From SAR116 cluster bacterium AG-390-L20 (GTDB lineage: Bacteria > Pseudomonadota > Alphaproteobacteria > Puniceispirillales > Marisalimonadaceae), in assembly GCA_003278095.1 (NCBI GenBank), contig QCHB01000002.1, forward strand, positions 124,001 to 188,000: a stretch of DNA of 64,000 nt, read 5' to 3'. This document shows positions 55,801-64,000 of the stretch, in pieces. The notes under the pieces were generated by a model, which saw nothing but the letters and a program-made list of their open reading frames with translations, was not told where the DNA came from and did no database searches. The translations under genes and the position numbers were made by a program. Numbering within the stretch: position 1 is the first letter of the stretch; every line of letters starts with the position of its first letter.

Positions 55801-58419
55801 TTGTCTGAAGAAAACAACAAACCTTCAAATCATTCTTTAATTTCTATTACTGACGAAATGAAAAAATCTTATCTAGATTATGCCATGAGTGTAATAGTTT
55901 CTAGAGCTCTGCCGGATGTAAGAGATGGGTTGAAACCTGTTCATAGAAGAATTCTTTATGCTATGATTGAAGGTGGTTATGATTGGTCAAAGCCTTATCG
56001 AAAATCTGCAAGAGTTGTAGGTGATGTTATGGGTAATTATCATCCCCATGGTGATACGGCTATTTATGATTCAATGGTAAGAATGGCCCAAGATTTTTCT
56101 ATGAGATTAATTCTAGTTGACGGTCAAGGTAATTTTGGATCCGTGGATGGAGATCCTCCTGCAGCAATGAGATATACTGAATCTAGGTTGGCCAAATCTT
56201 CTGAGAGTTTATTAAGAGATATTGATAAAGATACTATTGACTATATCCCTAATTATGATGAGTCGCAGTCTGAACCTTCTGTTTTACCTGCAGAATTTCC
56301 TAATATGTTAGTCAATGGGGCTGGTGGCATAGCAGTAGGTATGGCAACTAACATTCCACCTCACAATCCAGGAGAAGTTGTAAGAGCATGTAAAGCTTTG
56401 ATAGACAATCCAGAATTAAGTTTAGAGGAATTGATGGAAATAATTCCTGGACCAGATTTTCCTACAGCTGCTCTAATAATGGGCAGGTCGGGTATTAGGG
56501 AGGCTTTTAAATCTGGTAGAGGTAGCATAATTATGCGTTCTAGAGCAGAAATTATACAAACTGGTAAAAATGCTGATCGTGAAATGATAGTTATTACTGA
56601 AATACCATTTCAAGTTAATAAAGCTCTTGTTTTAGAAAAAATTGGAGAATTGATTAGGGATAAAACGATTGAAGGAATTTCTGATTTAAGGGATGAATCC
56701 GATAGAAATGGCATGAGAATTGTTATCGAGATAAAAAGAGATGTCCAAGGGGATGTGGTTTTAAATCAATTGTGGAGGCATACAAGACTGCAAACTAGTT
56801 TTCCAGTAAATATGCTCGCTTTAGATCGTGGACAGCCAAAGCAATTAGGACTGATTGAAATCCTAAAAGCATTTATAGATTTCAGGTTTGAAGTTGTAAT
56901 AAGAAGAACAAAGTTTCTTCTAAATAAAGCAAGAAATAGAGCTCATATTTTAGCTGGGTTAATGGTTGCTATAACAAGTATAGATGAGATAATAGAGCTT
57001 ATAAAATCGTCTACTGATCCAGAAAGCGCACGTAATCAATTATGTTCAAAAACTTGGCCTGCTAAAGAAGTTGAAGCCTTCATTAATTTAATCGATGACC
57101 CAAATCATCAAATAGTTGATAATAATTATACTTTGTCTGTTACTCAAGCTAAGGCAATTTTAGAGTTAAGGTTGCAAAGACTTACAGGTATGGAAAGAGC
57201 TAAACTAGAAAAAGAGACCCAGGAATTATCTGAACAAATTAATAAGTATTTAATAATTCTTTCGGATAAAAATAAATTAACTAATCTTATACAAACTGAA
57301 CTTGATGAAGTTTTAAGCCGAATTGATGATCCTAGACGTACTGAGATTAATGATAGTGCTGTAGACCATGACGATGAAGACCTTATTCAGAAAGAAGACA
57401 TGGTTGTAACGGTTAGTCATAGAGGTTACATAAAAAGGGTTTCATTATCTACATATAAAGCCCAAAGAAGAGGTGGAAAAGGTAGAGCTGGGATGAAAAT
57501 GAGAGACGAAGATACAGTAACCTCTCTATTTGTAACAAACACTCATACACCAATATTGTTTTTCACTTCATCAGGTATGGTTTATCAATTAAAATGCTAT
57601 AAACTACCCGAGTCTGCTCCTCAAGCGCTAGGTAAACCCATGATTAATTTGTTACCTATTGATCAAGACGAAAATATACACACTGTAATGCCTATGCCTG
57701 AAGATGAAGAAACTTGGCAAAATTTACAAATTATTTTTGCTACTAAAAATGGAAATATTAGAAGAAATCAACTGAGTGATTTTACTAATATCAGACAAAA
57801 CGGTAAAATTGCTATGAAGTTAAATGAGGAAGATGAACTGGTTTCAGTAATTCCGTGTGGTGATAAGGACAACATCCTTTTAGCTACCAGATTAGGAAAG
57901 GCAATAAGATTTGATGTGCATGATGTTAGGGTTTTTGTAGGTAGAGGCTCGTCAGGAGTAAGAGGAATTAGATTAAAGCCAAACGACTATGTTGTATCAA
58001 TGTCATTAATACCAAATTTAGAAAATAGATTTATACTGTCCGTTACCGAAAATGGTTTTGGAAAACGTACACCGATTGACGATTACAGGATGACTAATAG
58101 AGGGGGGCAAGGTGTAGCTAATATAGAATGTTCAGCGCGAAATGGCCCCGTTGTCGCTTCATACGTAGCTTCTGAAGATGATCAAATAATGTTAGTAACA
58201 AATTCAGGTAAATTAATAAGAATACGCGTTCACGGTGGAGAAGGTGATTCAATAAGAGTTGCAGGAAGAAAAACCCAGGGTGTAAGGTTGTTTGATGTTG
58301 AAGAAGGTGAAAAAGTAGTGTCAGTTGCATTGTTAAGTGAAAATGAAGATGAACAGGATGAAGAAAATTTAGAAGTTCTAGTTGAAAATAAAAAAGAAGG
58401 CAAAGAACTTGAAAGTTAA
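55801..58419 (+). CDS. gyrA: DNA gyrase subunit A
   Basis: An 872-residue subunit starting at TTG with GGAG upstream. The active-site Tyr is Tyr125 in RYTESRLAK. The quinolone-contact region reads [12 protein letters not shown], so the position of E. coli Ser83 is Thr86 here and that of Asp87 is Asp90. The C-terminal beta-pinwheel has the GyrA box RRGGKGRAG, and the protein ends in an acidic tail. With GyrB it introduces negative supercoils. coaD follows 21 bases later. Confidence 0.96.
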   Translation: MSEENNKPSNHSLISITDEMKKSYLDYAMSVIVSRALPDVRDGLKPVHRRILYAMIEGGYDWSKPYRKSARVVGDVMGNYHPHGDTAIYDSMVRMAQDFSMRLILVDGQGNFGSVDGDPPAAMRYTESRLAKSSESLLRDIDKDTIDYIPNYDESQSEPSVLPAEFPNMLVNGAGGIAVGMATNIPPHNPGEVVRACKALIDNPELSLEELMEIIPGPDFPTAALIMGRSGIREAFKSGRGSIIMRSRAEIIQTGKNADREMIVITEIPFQVNKALVLEKIGELIRDKTIEGISDLRDESDRNGMRIVIEIKRDVQGDVVLNQLWRHTRLQTSFPVNMLALDRGQPKQLGLIEILKAFIDFRFEVVIRRTKFLLNKARNRAHILAGLMVAITSIDEIIELIKSSTDPESARNQLCSKTWPAKEVEAFINLIDDPNHQIVDNNYTLSVTQAKAILELRLQRLTGMERAKLEKETQELSEQINKYLIILSDKNKLTNLIQTELDEVLSRIDDPRRTEINDSAVDHDDEDLIQKEDMVVTVSHRGYIKRVSLSTYKAQRRGGKGRAGMKMRDEDTVTSLFVTNTHTPILFFTSSGMVYQLKCYKLPESAPQALGKPMINLLPIDQDENIHTVMPMPEDEETWQNLQIIFATKNGNIRRNQLSDFTNIRQNGKIAMKLNEEDELVSVIPCGDKDNILLATRLGKAIRFDVHDVRVFVGRGSSGVRGIRLKPNDYVVSMSLIPNLENRFILSVTENGFGKRTPIDDYRMTNRGGQGVANIECSARNGPVVASYVASEDDQIMLVTNSGKLIRIRVHGGEGDSIRVAGRKTQGVRLFDVEEGEKVVSVALLSENEDEQDEENLEVLVENKKEGKELES

Positions 58420-58440
58420 AATGTTAATCGAGGTTTGTGT

Positions 58441-58965
58441 TTGAAAAGAATAGCATTATATCCAGGAACTTTCGACCCTGTAACAAATGGTCATTTAGAT
58501 ATTATTCATAGAGCAAGTTCGCTTTGTGAAGTTCTTATAGTAGGTGTTGCAGAAAATATTGGTAAAAATCCTTTTTTTAACATTTCTCAAAGAAAATCTC
58601 TTATTGAAGAGGCAGTAAATACTAGTGACATTAAATCTAAAAGGAAACTGGGAGAGATTAAAGTTAAAAGTTTTGACAATCTGCTTATTGATTTTGCCAG
58701 ATCTAATTCAGTAACTATGATTATAAGAGGCTTAAGAGCTGTGTCAGATTTTGATTATGAGTTTCAAATGGCTGGTATGAACGCTAGGTTAGCAAATGAT
58801 ATTGAAACTGTATTTTTGACCGCTTCAGAGAGACATCAGTTTGTTGCTTCAAAATTTGTAAAAGAAATAGCTCTTTTAGGAGGAGATATTTCTTCTTTTG
58901 TTCCGCCTAATGTTGATCAAGCTATTGAAAACAAAAAAAACACTGAAATTAAACTTAAAACTTGA
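58441..58965 (+). CDS. coaD: Pantetheine-phosphate adenylyltransferase
   Basis: A 174-residue nucleotidyltransferase. YPGTFDPVTNGHLDII carries the TxGH motif for ATP binding, IIRGLRAVSDFDYE the pantetheine site, and ALLGGDISSFVPP the C-terminal signature. It makes dephospho-CoA in coenzyme A synthesis. The TTG at 58441 is preferred, since GAGG (58430-58433) lies 7 bases upstream; the TTG at 58435 would be too close. In many alphaproteobacteria ppiB, queA and tgt follow coaD, but here a tRNA-Lys and an accessory cassette do. Confidence 0.93.
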   Translation: MKRIALYPGTFDPVTNGHLDIIHRASSLCEVLIVGVAENIGKNPFFNISQRKSLIEEAVNTSDIKSKRKLGEIKVKSFDNLLIDFARSNSVTMIIRGLRAVSDFDYEFQMAGMNARLANDIETVFLTASERHQFVASKFVKEIALLGGDISSFVPPNVDQAIENKKNTEIKLKT

Positions 58966-58981
58966 TTATAATATTATAATC
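58964..58981 (+). promoter_or_regulatory. 18-bp perfect palindrome with probable tRNA-Lys -10 element
   Basis: GATTATAAT is followed directly by its complement ATTATAATC. The right half contains TATAAT (58975-58980), 22 bases before the tRNA-Lys start, the usual distance for a tRNA promoter with a short leader. It overlaps the end of coaD. Whether the symmetry matters is unknown. Confidence 0.4.
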
Positions 58982-59002
58982 ACATAGTTTCTTTTTATCT
59001 TA

Positions 59003-59078
59003 GGGCGCGTAGCTCAGTTGGTAGAGCAATTGACTTTTAATCAATGGGTCACAGGTTCGAATCCTGTCGCGCTCACCA
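59003..59078 (+). tRNA. tRNA-Lys (TTT)
   Basis: Cloverleaf with acceptor GGGCGCG/CGCGCTC (one mismatch-tolerant G-T pair), D-arm AGCTCAGTTGGTAGAGC, anticodon stem ATTGA/TCAAT with loop CTTTTAA (anticodon TTT), T-arm CAGGTTCGAATCCTG and encoded CCA at 59076-59078. Its wobble uridine is one of the known targets of MnmH, encoded at 24950-25996. Confidence 0.95.
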
Positions 59079-59100
59079 CTTTTCCTAATTTGAAAAGTGG
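59076..59100 (+). repeat. 9-bp inverted repeat beginning in the tRNA-Lys CCA
   Basis: CCACTTTTC (59076-59084) and GAAAAGTGG (59092-59100) form a perfect stem with a 7-base loop, beginning exactly at the CCA of tRNA-Lys. No T run follows, so it is not a standard terminator. It resembles the shorter stem at the end of tRNA-Val. Confidence 0.55.
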
Positions 59101-59267
59101 TAACAAATTTAATGACCTAGCTTATAATTCATTGAAAACATTATCTGATTTAAAATATCCTTAACTAAAACGCACCTATTTGGTTCTTAGGGTATACTTA
59201 TAAGTTAGGTCAGAATTCCTCCCAAAAGCATAAGGGGTCTTGTAAATTTTAAATTTAAATTTTAAAG

Positions 59268-59288
59268 TATGTAAAATTATTTAACATA
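59268..59288 (+). promoter_or_regulatory. Putative operator of the MarR-type regulator
   Basis: A 21-bp near-perfect palindrome, with outer half-sites TATGT and ACATA and inner AAA/TTT blocks; 18 of 21 positions are symmetrical, counting from a central T. It ends 13 bases before the regulator start. Size, symmetry and place fit autoregulation by a MarR dimer (inference). Confidence 0.5.
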
Positions 59289-59301
59289 TAGTGGCTATTT
59301 T

Positions 59302-59760
59302 ATGAATAAATCTGAAGTTTTATTTGATCATTTTTGTTTTGCTCAGGCGGCTTTTGAAAGCTCAAGACACGTTTATAGACGAGAACATAGTCCTGGTCAG
59401 GTTCGACGGTTATTTAATATTAGTTTTACAGCATTTGAGCTTCGTAGATACATGATGAATTTCTATTTTTCAAAGGGAAGCTTTACTATATCAGAACTTG
59501 TAAAGGTTTCTGATTTTAGTCGGCCAACAGTAAGTTCAACAGTTCATGAAGCCTTAAATCTTAAATACTTAGAGAAAATAAAGGGAAACAGAGACTCTCG
59601 TAGAAATGACTATCGTCCTACAAAGCCAATGCTTGATGCCTGGCGTAATTATTGTAATGCTCTTTTAGTAAATCCTAAATTTGATCACGCTTTAAGGCTT
59701 GCCCAAACAGTTATTTTAACTCGTGAATCAGAAAGCCAATCTTTAAAAAAAAATATGTAA
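59302..59760 (+). CDS. MarR-like winged-helix transcriptional regulator
   Basis: A 152-residue cytoplasmic protein. A helical start is followed by a winged helix: FTISELVKVSDFSRPTVSST is the helix-turn-helix (residues about 56-75) and YLEKIKGNRDSRRNDYRPT the wing with the Asp-Ser-Arg-Arg pattern typical of MarR. A palindromic site sits just upstream, and downstream genes encode a hydrolase and a peptide-type importer, which it probably controls in response to a ligand. Arg codons CGT/CGA/CGG are more frequent than in the core genes, as in the rest of this cassette. Confidence 0.75.
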   Translation: MNKSEVLFDHFCFAQAAFESSRHVYRREHSPGQVRRLFNISFTAFELRRYMMNFYFSKGSFTISELVKVSDFSRPTVSSTVHEALNLKYLEKIKGNRDSRRNDYRPTKPMLDAWRNYCNALLVNPKFDHALRLAQTVILTRESESQSLKKNM

Positions 59761-59854
59761 AATTTTTTACTCTATTTTTATTAATTTATGCGGTTTATTT
59801 TAAAATTTGATTTTAAAACGGATTATTGCTGTTTATAATTTTTAGGATAATTTT

Positions 59855-60706
59855 TTGTTAGAATTTAATGCACCAACATTAAAATATTTACCTCACAGAC
59901 ACGGACATATTGCTTATAGAGATACTGGTGTGGGCCCTACTTTATTTCTTCTTCATGGTATGAATGGTAACAGTAAAAGTTGGACTAATTTATTTCATTC
60001 ATTAAATTCTTCTTATAGATTAATTGCTTGGGATGCTCCTAGTTTTGGAAAGTCTGATGTGTTTGGTGATAGTATAGAAGAATATAAAAATGCGGCTAAA
60101 GCTTTAATTAGAACTCTAAAGTTAGAAAATATTATTTTAATTGGACATTCAATGGGTGGCTTAATAGCAACTCAATTAGCTAATGATCATGATGTTTCTA
60201 TTTCAGGTTTGATTTTATCTTCAACACATTTAGGCTTTGGGCGGCCAAAGGGTGATGTATTAATGGCACGTTACGCGAATAGGATTGAAACATTTAATTC
60301 AAAGCAGTCTAATATTGATTATTCCATAGAACGTGCGCAACGTAACACACCTGAGGGCACACCTCGGACGGTTATTGAGTTCCTTGCAAATGTTGCTTTA
60401 GGTATTCGTTTAGAAAGTATTCGTGATGGTGGTCGTATGAGCCAAGAAACCGACAATACGACCATTTGTAATAATCTCAAAGTGCCAGTACTTATTCTAT
60501 CTGGTGCTAAAGATACTGTAATTTCGACTGAAATGCATGCGTCTCTAATCGCAGCCCTTCCAGGAGCAACTGAAGTCGTCTTCCCCAAAGCGGGCCATGC
60601 CTCTTATGCTGAATACCCTGACCAATTTATTTTTGAGGTTACAGAGTTTGCTAAAAAAGTGTGGAATTTAAATGGGGCCGTTTTAACTAAAACTAAAATA
60701 AATTGA
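59855..60706 (+). CDS. Alpha/beta hydrolase
   Basis: A 283-residue cytoplasmic enzyme starting at TTG with AGGA upstream. The oxyanion segment FLLHGMNGN, nucleophile Ser99 in IGHSMGG, acid Asp in LSGAKDTVIS and catalytic His in KAGHASYAEYP are all present, so it should be active. The family includes esterases, C-C hydrolases and dehalogenases; haloalkane dehalogenase-type residues are not evident. The next gene, a peptide/oligomer binding protein, begins just after its stop, suggesting that the hydrolase acts on what the transporter brings in. Confidence 0.82.
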   Translation: MLEFNAPTLKYLPHRHGHIAYRDTGVGPTLFLLHGMNGNSKSWTNLFHSLNSSYRLIAWDAPSFGKSDVFGDSIEEYKNAAKALIRTLKLENIILIGHSMGGLIATQLANDHDVSISGLILSSTHLGFGRPKGDVLMARYANRIETFNSKQSNIDYSIERAQRNTPEGTPRTVIEFLANVALGIRLESIRDGGRMSQETDNTTICNNLKVPVLILSGAKDTVISTEMHASLIAALPGATEVVFPKAGHASYAEYPDQFIFEVTEFAKKVWNLNGAVLTKTKIN

Positions 60707-60717
60707 AAGGGAGAAAA

Positions 60718-62307
60718 ATGAATAAATCTTTTTTAAAAGTTGTGACATTTGTTGTAGCTATTTCGTCAGTGATAGGATTTTCATCGAGCTCTGTTTTGTC
60801 TGATGATTTAAAAGTCGCTCTAGCTGCAGAACCAACATCGATGGATCCGCATTATCAGAATTTAACTATAAACAACTCATTTGCAACTCAAGTTTACAAT
60901 GCTCTTGTTCTTCAGGATGTAAATCAAAAATTGTTGCCTGGATTAGCTAAATCTTGGAAACCAATTGATGAACTTACTTGGGAGTTCAAGTTAAGACCTG
61001 GTGTAAAGTTTCATAATGGTGCAGCATTTACCTCGGAAGATGTAACAGCTACTATGAAACGTGCCGCAAATGTACCAAATAGTCCCTCTAGTTTTGCTAC
61101 TTTCATTAAAGGGAAAAAGTTTGAAATTGTTGATGATTTAACTATTAGAATTTCTACAAAGAAACCTAATCCTTTTATTCCTAATGATATGTCTCGAATT
61201 GCTATTATAGATTCGGCATTTGTTAATTCTACTACAGAAGACTTTAACACTGGTGTTGCCTCATTTGGGACAGGGCCGTTCAAATTTTCTAAATGGTTAC
61301 CTGGAGATCTTATCGAAATAAAACGTAACAATGCATATTGGGGTGATAAAGTAAAATGGGATAATATAATCATACGACCAATAAAAGATGGAACTACTAG
61401 AACTGCAGCCTTAATCTCAGGTGATGTTGATTTTATTGAACGAGTTCCTCCATCTGATCTACCAAATTTAGAAAAGCGAAAAGGAATATCAGTATTTAAA
61501 TCAGTTTCTAACCGTTCTCTTTATTTAACACTACATATGACAGATAATCCAAGAAGACCATATACTATGGACAATAATGATAAACCTATTGCATCACCGT
61601 TCCAGGATGTTCGTATGCGTAAAGCTGTTTCTTTAGCAATTAATCGACAAGCTATTTCAGATCGTATAATGGATGGACTATCTTCACCAGCTGGTCAATT
61701 TTCTCCAAAAGGATATATTGGTTATTCACCTAATTTAAAACCTGATGTTTATAATCCAAAACGTGCGAAAGAATTAATGGCGGAAGCTGGATATTCAGAT
61801 GGTTTTAAATTAACTATTCATGGCCCAGCTGGTCGATACACTAACGACACTCGTATTCTTGAAGCTATTGCGCAAATGTTATCTAGTATAGGTATTCAAA
61901 CTAGTGTTGAAACTATGCCGGCGTCTGTTTTCTTTAAACGTTTTGCTCGTGGTGGAGCAAATAAGACCCCTGAGTTTACAGTGGCAATGTCTGGATATGC
62001 CAATGGATCAGGAGAGCCTTCCCATCCACTGCGAATATTTATACATACTAAACAGAAAAAGCGTGGATATGGGCCTGGTAATAGGAATGGATACAGTAAC
62101 GCTGAAGTTGATAAACTTATAGAAGATGGAAGAGCTTCGATGGACGTGTCTAAGGGTGAAAAGAAATTCATAAAAGCTACAGAAATAGCTATGCGTGAGT
62201 ATGCTTTACTTCCAATTCATCATGTTGTTGCTACTTGGGCAGCACGAGAAGGTATTACTTATGAGCAAGGTGCTCTAGATAGTACATTTTTACACTTCAT
62301 TCGCTAA
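60718..62307 (+). CDS. Peptide/nickel-type ABC transporter substrate-binding protein
   Basis: A 529-residue secreted protein (SBP_bac_5 family). The ATG at 60718 has AAGGGAG just upstream; the earlier TTG at 60703 is inside the hydrolase gene end. The signal peptide is MNKSFLKVVTFVVAISSVIG with cleavage after VLS. LAAEPTSMDPHYQNL is the family's opening motif, and LRPGVKFHNGAAFTSEDV follows. It binds peptides or other oligomeric ligands in the periplasm for the DppBC-like permeases downstream. A strong stem-loop lies between this gene and the first permease, which normally raises the amount of binding protein. Confidence 0.9.
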   Translation: MNKSFLKVVTFVVAISSVIGFSSSSVLSDDLKVALAAEPTSMDPHYQNLTINNSFATQVYNALVLQDVNQKLLPGLAKSWKPIDELTWEFKLRPGVKFHNGAAFTSEDVTATMKRAANVPNSPSSFATFIKGKKFEIVDDLTIRISTKKPNPFIPNDMSRIAIIDSAFVNSTTEDFNTGVASFGTGPFKFSKWLPGDLIEIKRNNAYWGDKVKWDNIIIRPIKDGTTRTAALISGDVDFIERVPPSDLPNLEKRKGISVFKSVSNRSLYLTLHMTDNPRRPYTMDNNDKPIASPFQDVRMRKAVSLAINRQAISDRIMDGLSSPAGQFSPKGYIGYSPNLKPDVYNPKRAKELMAEAGYSDGFKLTIHGPAGRYTNDTRILEAIAQMLSSIGIQTSVETMPASVFFKRFARGGANKTPEFTVAMSGYANGSGEPSHPLRIFIHTKQKKRGYGPGNRNGYSNAEVDKLIEDGRASMDVSKGEKKFIKATEIAMREYALLPIHHVVATWAAREGITYEQGALDSTFLHFIR

Positions 62308-62323
62308 TAATATTATATTATCG

Positions 62324-62353
62324 TTGGCCTGTCGCAATATTGTTGCAGGCCAA
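62324..62353 (+). ncRNA. Intercistronic mRNA stem-loop
   Basis: TTGGCCTG (62324-62331) pairs perfectly with CAGGCCAA (62346-62353), loop 14 bases with possible inner pairs, 16 bases after the binding-protein stop. It is GC-rich for this genome and has no T run after it, so it looks like a 3'-end-protecting structure within the operon mRNA rather than a terminator. Confidence 0.55.
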
Positions 62354-62372
62354 TTAGCGAAAGGAAAAAAAA

Positions 62373-63350
62373 ATATTTAGTTTCATTATTAAGCGTGTAA
62401 TACAAAGTTTTTTTGTAATACTTTTTATGTCATTAATTGTATTTTTTATGATCAACTTTGTTGGTGACCCTGTTGATATGTTAGTCAATCCTGAGAGTCT
62501 GCCAGAAGAAATCGAAAGGGTACGAAAAGATTTTGGCTTAGATCAACCAGCACATATTCAATATTGGAAATTTTTACAAGGTGCAATGAATGGGAATTTA
62601 GGTAATTCTTTCATTTTTGGGAGACCTGCACTTGCTCTTATTGTTGAACGTTTTCCAGCAACGCTTGAACTTGCTACATGTGCTTTAATTATAGCTATAA
62701 TAGTTGGTTTACCATTGGGTATTTTTGCAGGTTTAAAACCTAATAGTTTTGGAACTCGTATTATTATGAGTAGCTCGGTTCTTGGCATATCAATCCCAAC
62801 TTTTTGGCTTGGGCTTATGATGATTATAGTTTTCTCTGTAATTTTAGGTTGGCTACCAGTTTCCGGTCGTGGAGAAATAGGATCTTTTCTAGGTATTCAA
62901 AGTAGTTTATTTACTTATGATGGTTTACTTCATCTCATAATGCCTGCAACTAATCTTGCACTATTCAAAATAGCTATGGTGATACGATTAGCAAGAGCTG
63001 GAACTGAAGAGGTTATGAGTTTTGATTTTATAAAATTTGCTCGTGCAAGAGGGTTGCCTTCTAAAAGAATTGTTCGTTTTCATCTTCTTCCTAATATCCT
63101 CATACCTATAGTTACTGTTTTAGCGATTGAGTTTGGAACTCTTATAGCCTTTGCAACAGTTACAGAGACTATTTTTGCATGGCCTGGTCTAGGTAAACTA
63201 GTTATTGATGCAATTATAAATCTTGATCGCCCAATAGTTGTAGCATACTTGATGTTTGTTGTTACTTTGTTCCTAATTTTAAACTTGATTGTGGATATAA
63301 TGTACGCATTTCTTGACCCCCGTGTACGTGTAAAAGGAGAAGATCAATGA
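62373..63350 (+). CDS. Peptide/nickel-type ABC transporter permease (DppB-like), probable ATA start
   Basis: The first ATG in this frame (62427) gives 307 residues and cuts the first membrane helix. In frame upstream, codons from ATA 62373 read IFSFIIKRVIQSFFVILF, the standard opening helix of DppB proteins, and AAAGGA ends 7 bases before that ATA; no ATG, GTG or TTG occurs between the in-frame stop at 62355 and 62427. I therefore place the start at 62373 (325 residues). The rest is typical: six helices, and the contact loop FDFIKFARARGLPSKRIVRF. It should pair with the DppC-like permease downstream, whose start overlaps its stop (ATGA). Confidence 0.85.
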   Translation: MFSFIIKRVIQSFFVILFMSLIVFFMINFVGDPVDMLVNPESLPEEIERVRKDFGLDQPAHIQYWKFLQGAMNGNLGNSFIFGRPALALIVERFPATLELATCALIIAIIVGLPLGIFAGLKPNSFGTRIIMSSSVLGISIPTFWLGLMMIIVFSVILGWLPVSGRGEIGSFLGIQSSLFTYDGLLHLIMPATNLALFKIAMVIRLARAGTEEVMSFDFIKFARARGLPSKRIVRFHLLPNILIPIVTVLAIEFGTLIAFATVTETIFAWPGLGKLVIDAIINLDRPIVVAYLMFVVTLFLILNLIVDIMYAFLDPRVRVKGEDQ

Positions 63351-64000
63351 GCGAAATAAAGCTTATATCTGAAAACAAAATTAATATAGGAACAAACTCC
63401 AAAATTTTATTAAGAAAATTTACTAGGCCTTCTACTTTAATTTCTCTTGGTTTACTTTTTTTAATAATATTTTGTGCGTTATTTGCCTCTATTTTAGCAC
63501 CAACCAACCCATATGATTTAAAGGTTGTAAGTATTTTAGATTCTCGTCTCTCCCCAGGAGATAAAATGTTAAATGGAACTGTGGCTTGGTTAGGGACTGA
63601 TGGAGCTGGTCGAGATGTGCTAAGTGCAATTATTTTTGGACTTCGTACTAGTTTAGTTGTAGCTATTAGTAGTGCAGTTATAGCGTTAATTGTAGGTCTA
63701 TTTGTTGGACTAATTGCGGGATTTTATGGAGGTAAAATTGATGCATTTTTAATGCGCATTGTAGATATACAATTATCATTTCCTGCAATTTTAGTCGCAT
63801 TAGTGTTATTGGCCTTGTTAGGTAAGGGAATTGATAAGGTTATTATTGCATTAGCAATAGTACAATGGGCGATATATGCGCGAACAGTTCGAGCTGCTGC
63901 TATAGTTGAACGAAATAAAGAGTATATACAAGCAGCATCTTGTTTAGGCTTAAGTAATTCTCTTATCATTTGGAAACATCTTTTACCCAATAGCATTTCA
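63347..64000 (+). CDS. Peptide/nickel-type ABC transporter permease (DppC-like), 5' part
   Basis: The first 218 residues of an inner-membrane permease, cut by the window end. ATG 63347 overlaps the previous stop as ATGA, with GGAGA upstream. An N-terminal cytoplasmic stretch is followed by the helix SLGLLFLIIFCALFASILAP and the family signature LGTDGAGRDVLSAIIFGLRTSL, and near the end EYIQAASCLGLSNSLIIWKH is the ATPase-contact loop. ATPase genes (DppD/F-like) are expected beyond the window. Confidence 0.9.
   Translation, partial: MSEIKLISENKINIGTNSKILLRKFTRPSTLISLGLLFLIIFCALFASILAPTNPYDLKVVSILDSRLSPGDKMLNGTVAWLGTDGAGRDVLSAIIFGLRTSLVVAISSAVIALIVGLFVGLIAGFYGGKIDAFLMRIVDIQLSFPAILVALVLLALLGKGIDKVIIALAIVQWAIYARTVRAAAIVERNKEYIQAASCLGLSNSLIIWKHLLPNSIS

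Noticed and set aside
59076-59100. Standard rho-independent terminator after tRNA-Lys
   Set aside because: The stem is good but no T run follows it.
59245-59266. AAATTTAAATTT-type palindromes before the MarR-type gene
   Set aside because: Runs of A and T give such symmetry by chance here; the mixed-sequence palindrome at 59268-59288 is the better operator.
62427-63350. ATG 62427 as the start of the DppB-like permease
   Set aside because: It removes most of the first membrane helix, which is encoded intact upstream behind a proper ribosome-binding site. Kept only as the fallback if ATA cannot start translation.
1-64000. CRISPR arrays, insertion sequences, integrases, rRNA genes
   Set aside because: No regularly spaced repeats, transposase or integrase motifs, or rRNA-like sequence was seen in the window.

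Overview
The window comes from an AT-rich (about 30% GC by eye), compact bacterial genome, almost certainly a free-living, probably marine, alphaproteobacterium with a streamlined chromosome (Pelagibacterales / HIMB59 / AEGEAN-169 / SAR116 type; I cannot choose between these without a search). The reasons are conserved alphaproteobacterial gene orders: metC-aapJQMP; tolC-valS; xthA-erpA / dgt-argS-SPOR-scpA-scpB-tatABC-serS-surE-pcm-lytM / DUF815 ATPase-yajC-secD-secF; trmFO-uvrA / ssb-gyrA-coaD. Spacing inside operons is usually a few bases, TTG starts are common, and five tRNA genes (Val, Pro, Asn, Cys, Lys) encode their own CCA.

Region 1-13 kb is mostly accessory. It holds a thioesterase tail, a cyclophilin-like protein, tRNA-Val followed by an O-acyltransferase gene bounded by imperfect direct repeats and a second partial tRNA-Val 3' end, a SAM methyltransferase, a thiolase-like protein type 1, a polar amino-acid ABC transporter with two permeases and a binding protein but no ATPase, and a nagB plus PP-loop ATPase pair set between unusually long non-coding stretches. 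After tRNA-Pro come a drug/metabolite exporter, a secreted histidine phosphatase and two hypothetical proteins. From 14 to 22.4 kb lies an amino-acid and sulfur block: a TfdA-type dioxygenase, cystathionine beta-lyase, the complete general L-amino-acid transporter AapJQMP, mercaptopyruvate sulfurtransferase and cysteine synthase. From 22.5 to 28.3 kb come an ABC-F protein, a small DedA-like protein, tRNA-Asn, the selenium pair mnmH and selD (SelD fused to a flavoprotein domain) and tRNA-Cys.

From 28.5 to 59 kb the window is core genome: outer-membrane channel, valyl-tRNA synthetase, IlvD-family dehydratase, exonuclease III, iron-sulfur insertion protein, dNTPase, arginyl-tRNA synthetase, condensin subunits, Tat export, seryl-tRNA synthetase, stationary-phase maintenance enzymes, a degenerate LytM protein, Sec accessory proteins, TrmFO, UvrA, SSB, GyrA and CoaD. 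Two genes often found at these loci, nagZ (between the SPOR gene and scpA) and popZ/DUF2497 (between tolC and valS), are absent.

From tRNA-Lys (59.0 kb) to the end, the expected core continuation is replaced by a catabolic cassette: a MarR-type regulator with a near-perfect palindromic operator, an alpha/beta hydrolase and a peptide/nickel-type ABC importer whose second permease runs off the window. Its first permease seems to start at a non-standard ATA codon. I see no CRISPR array, integrase, transposase or rRNA.
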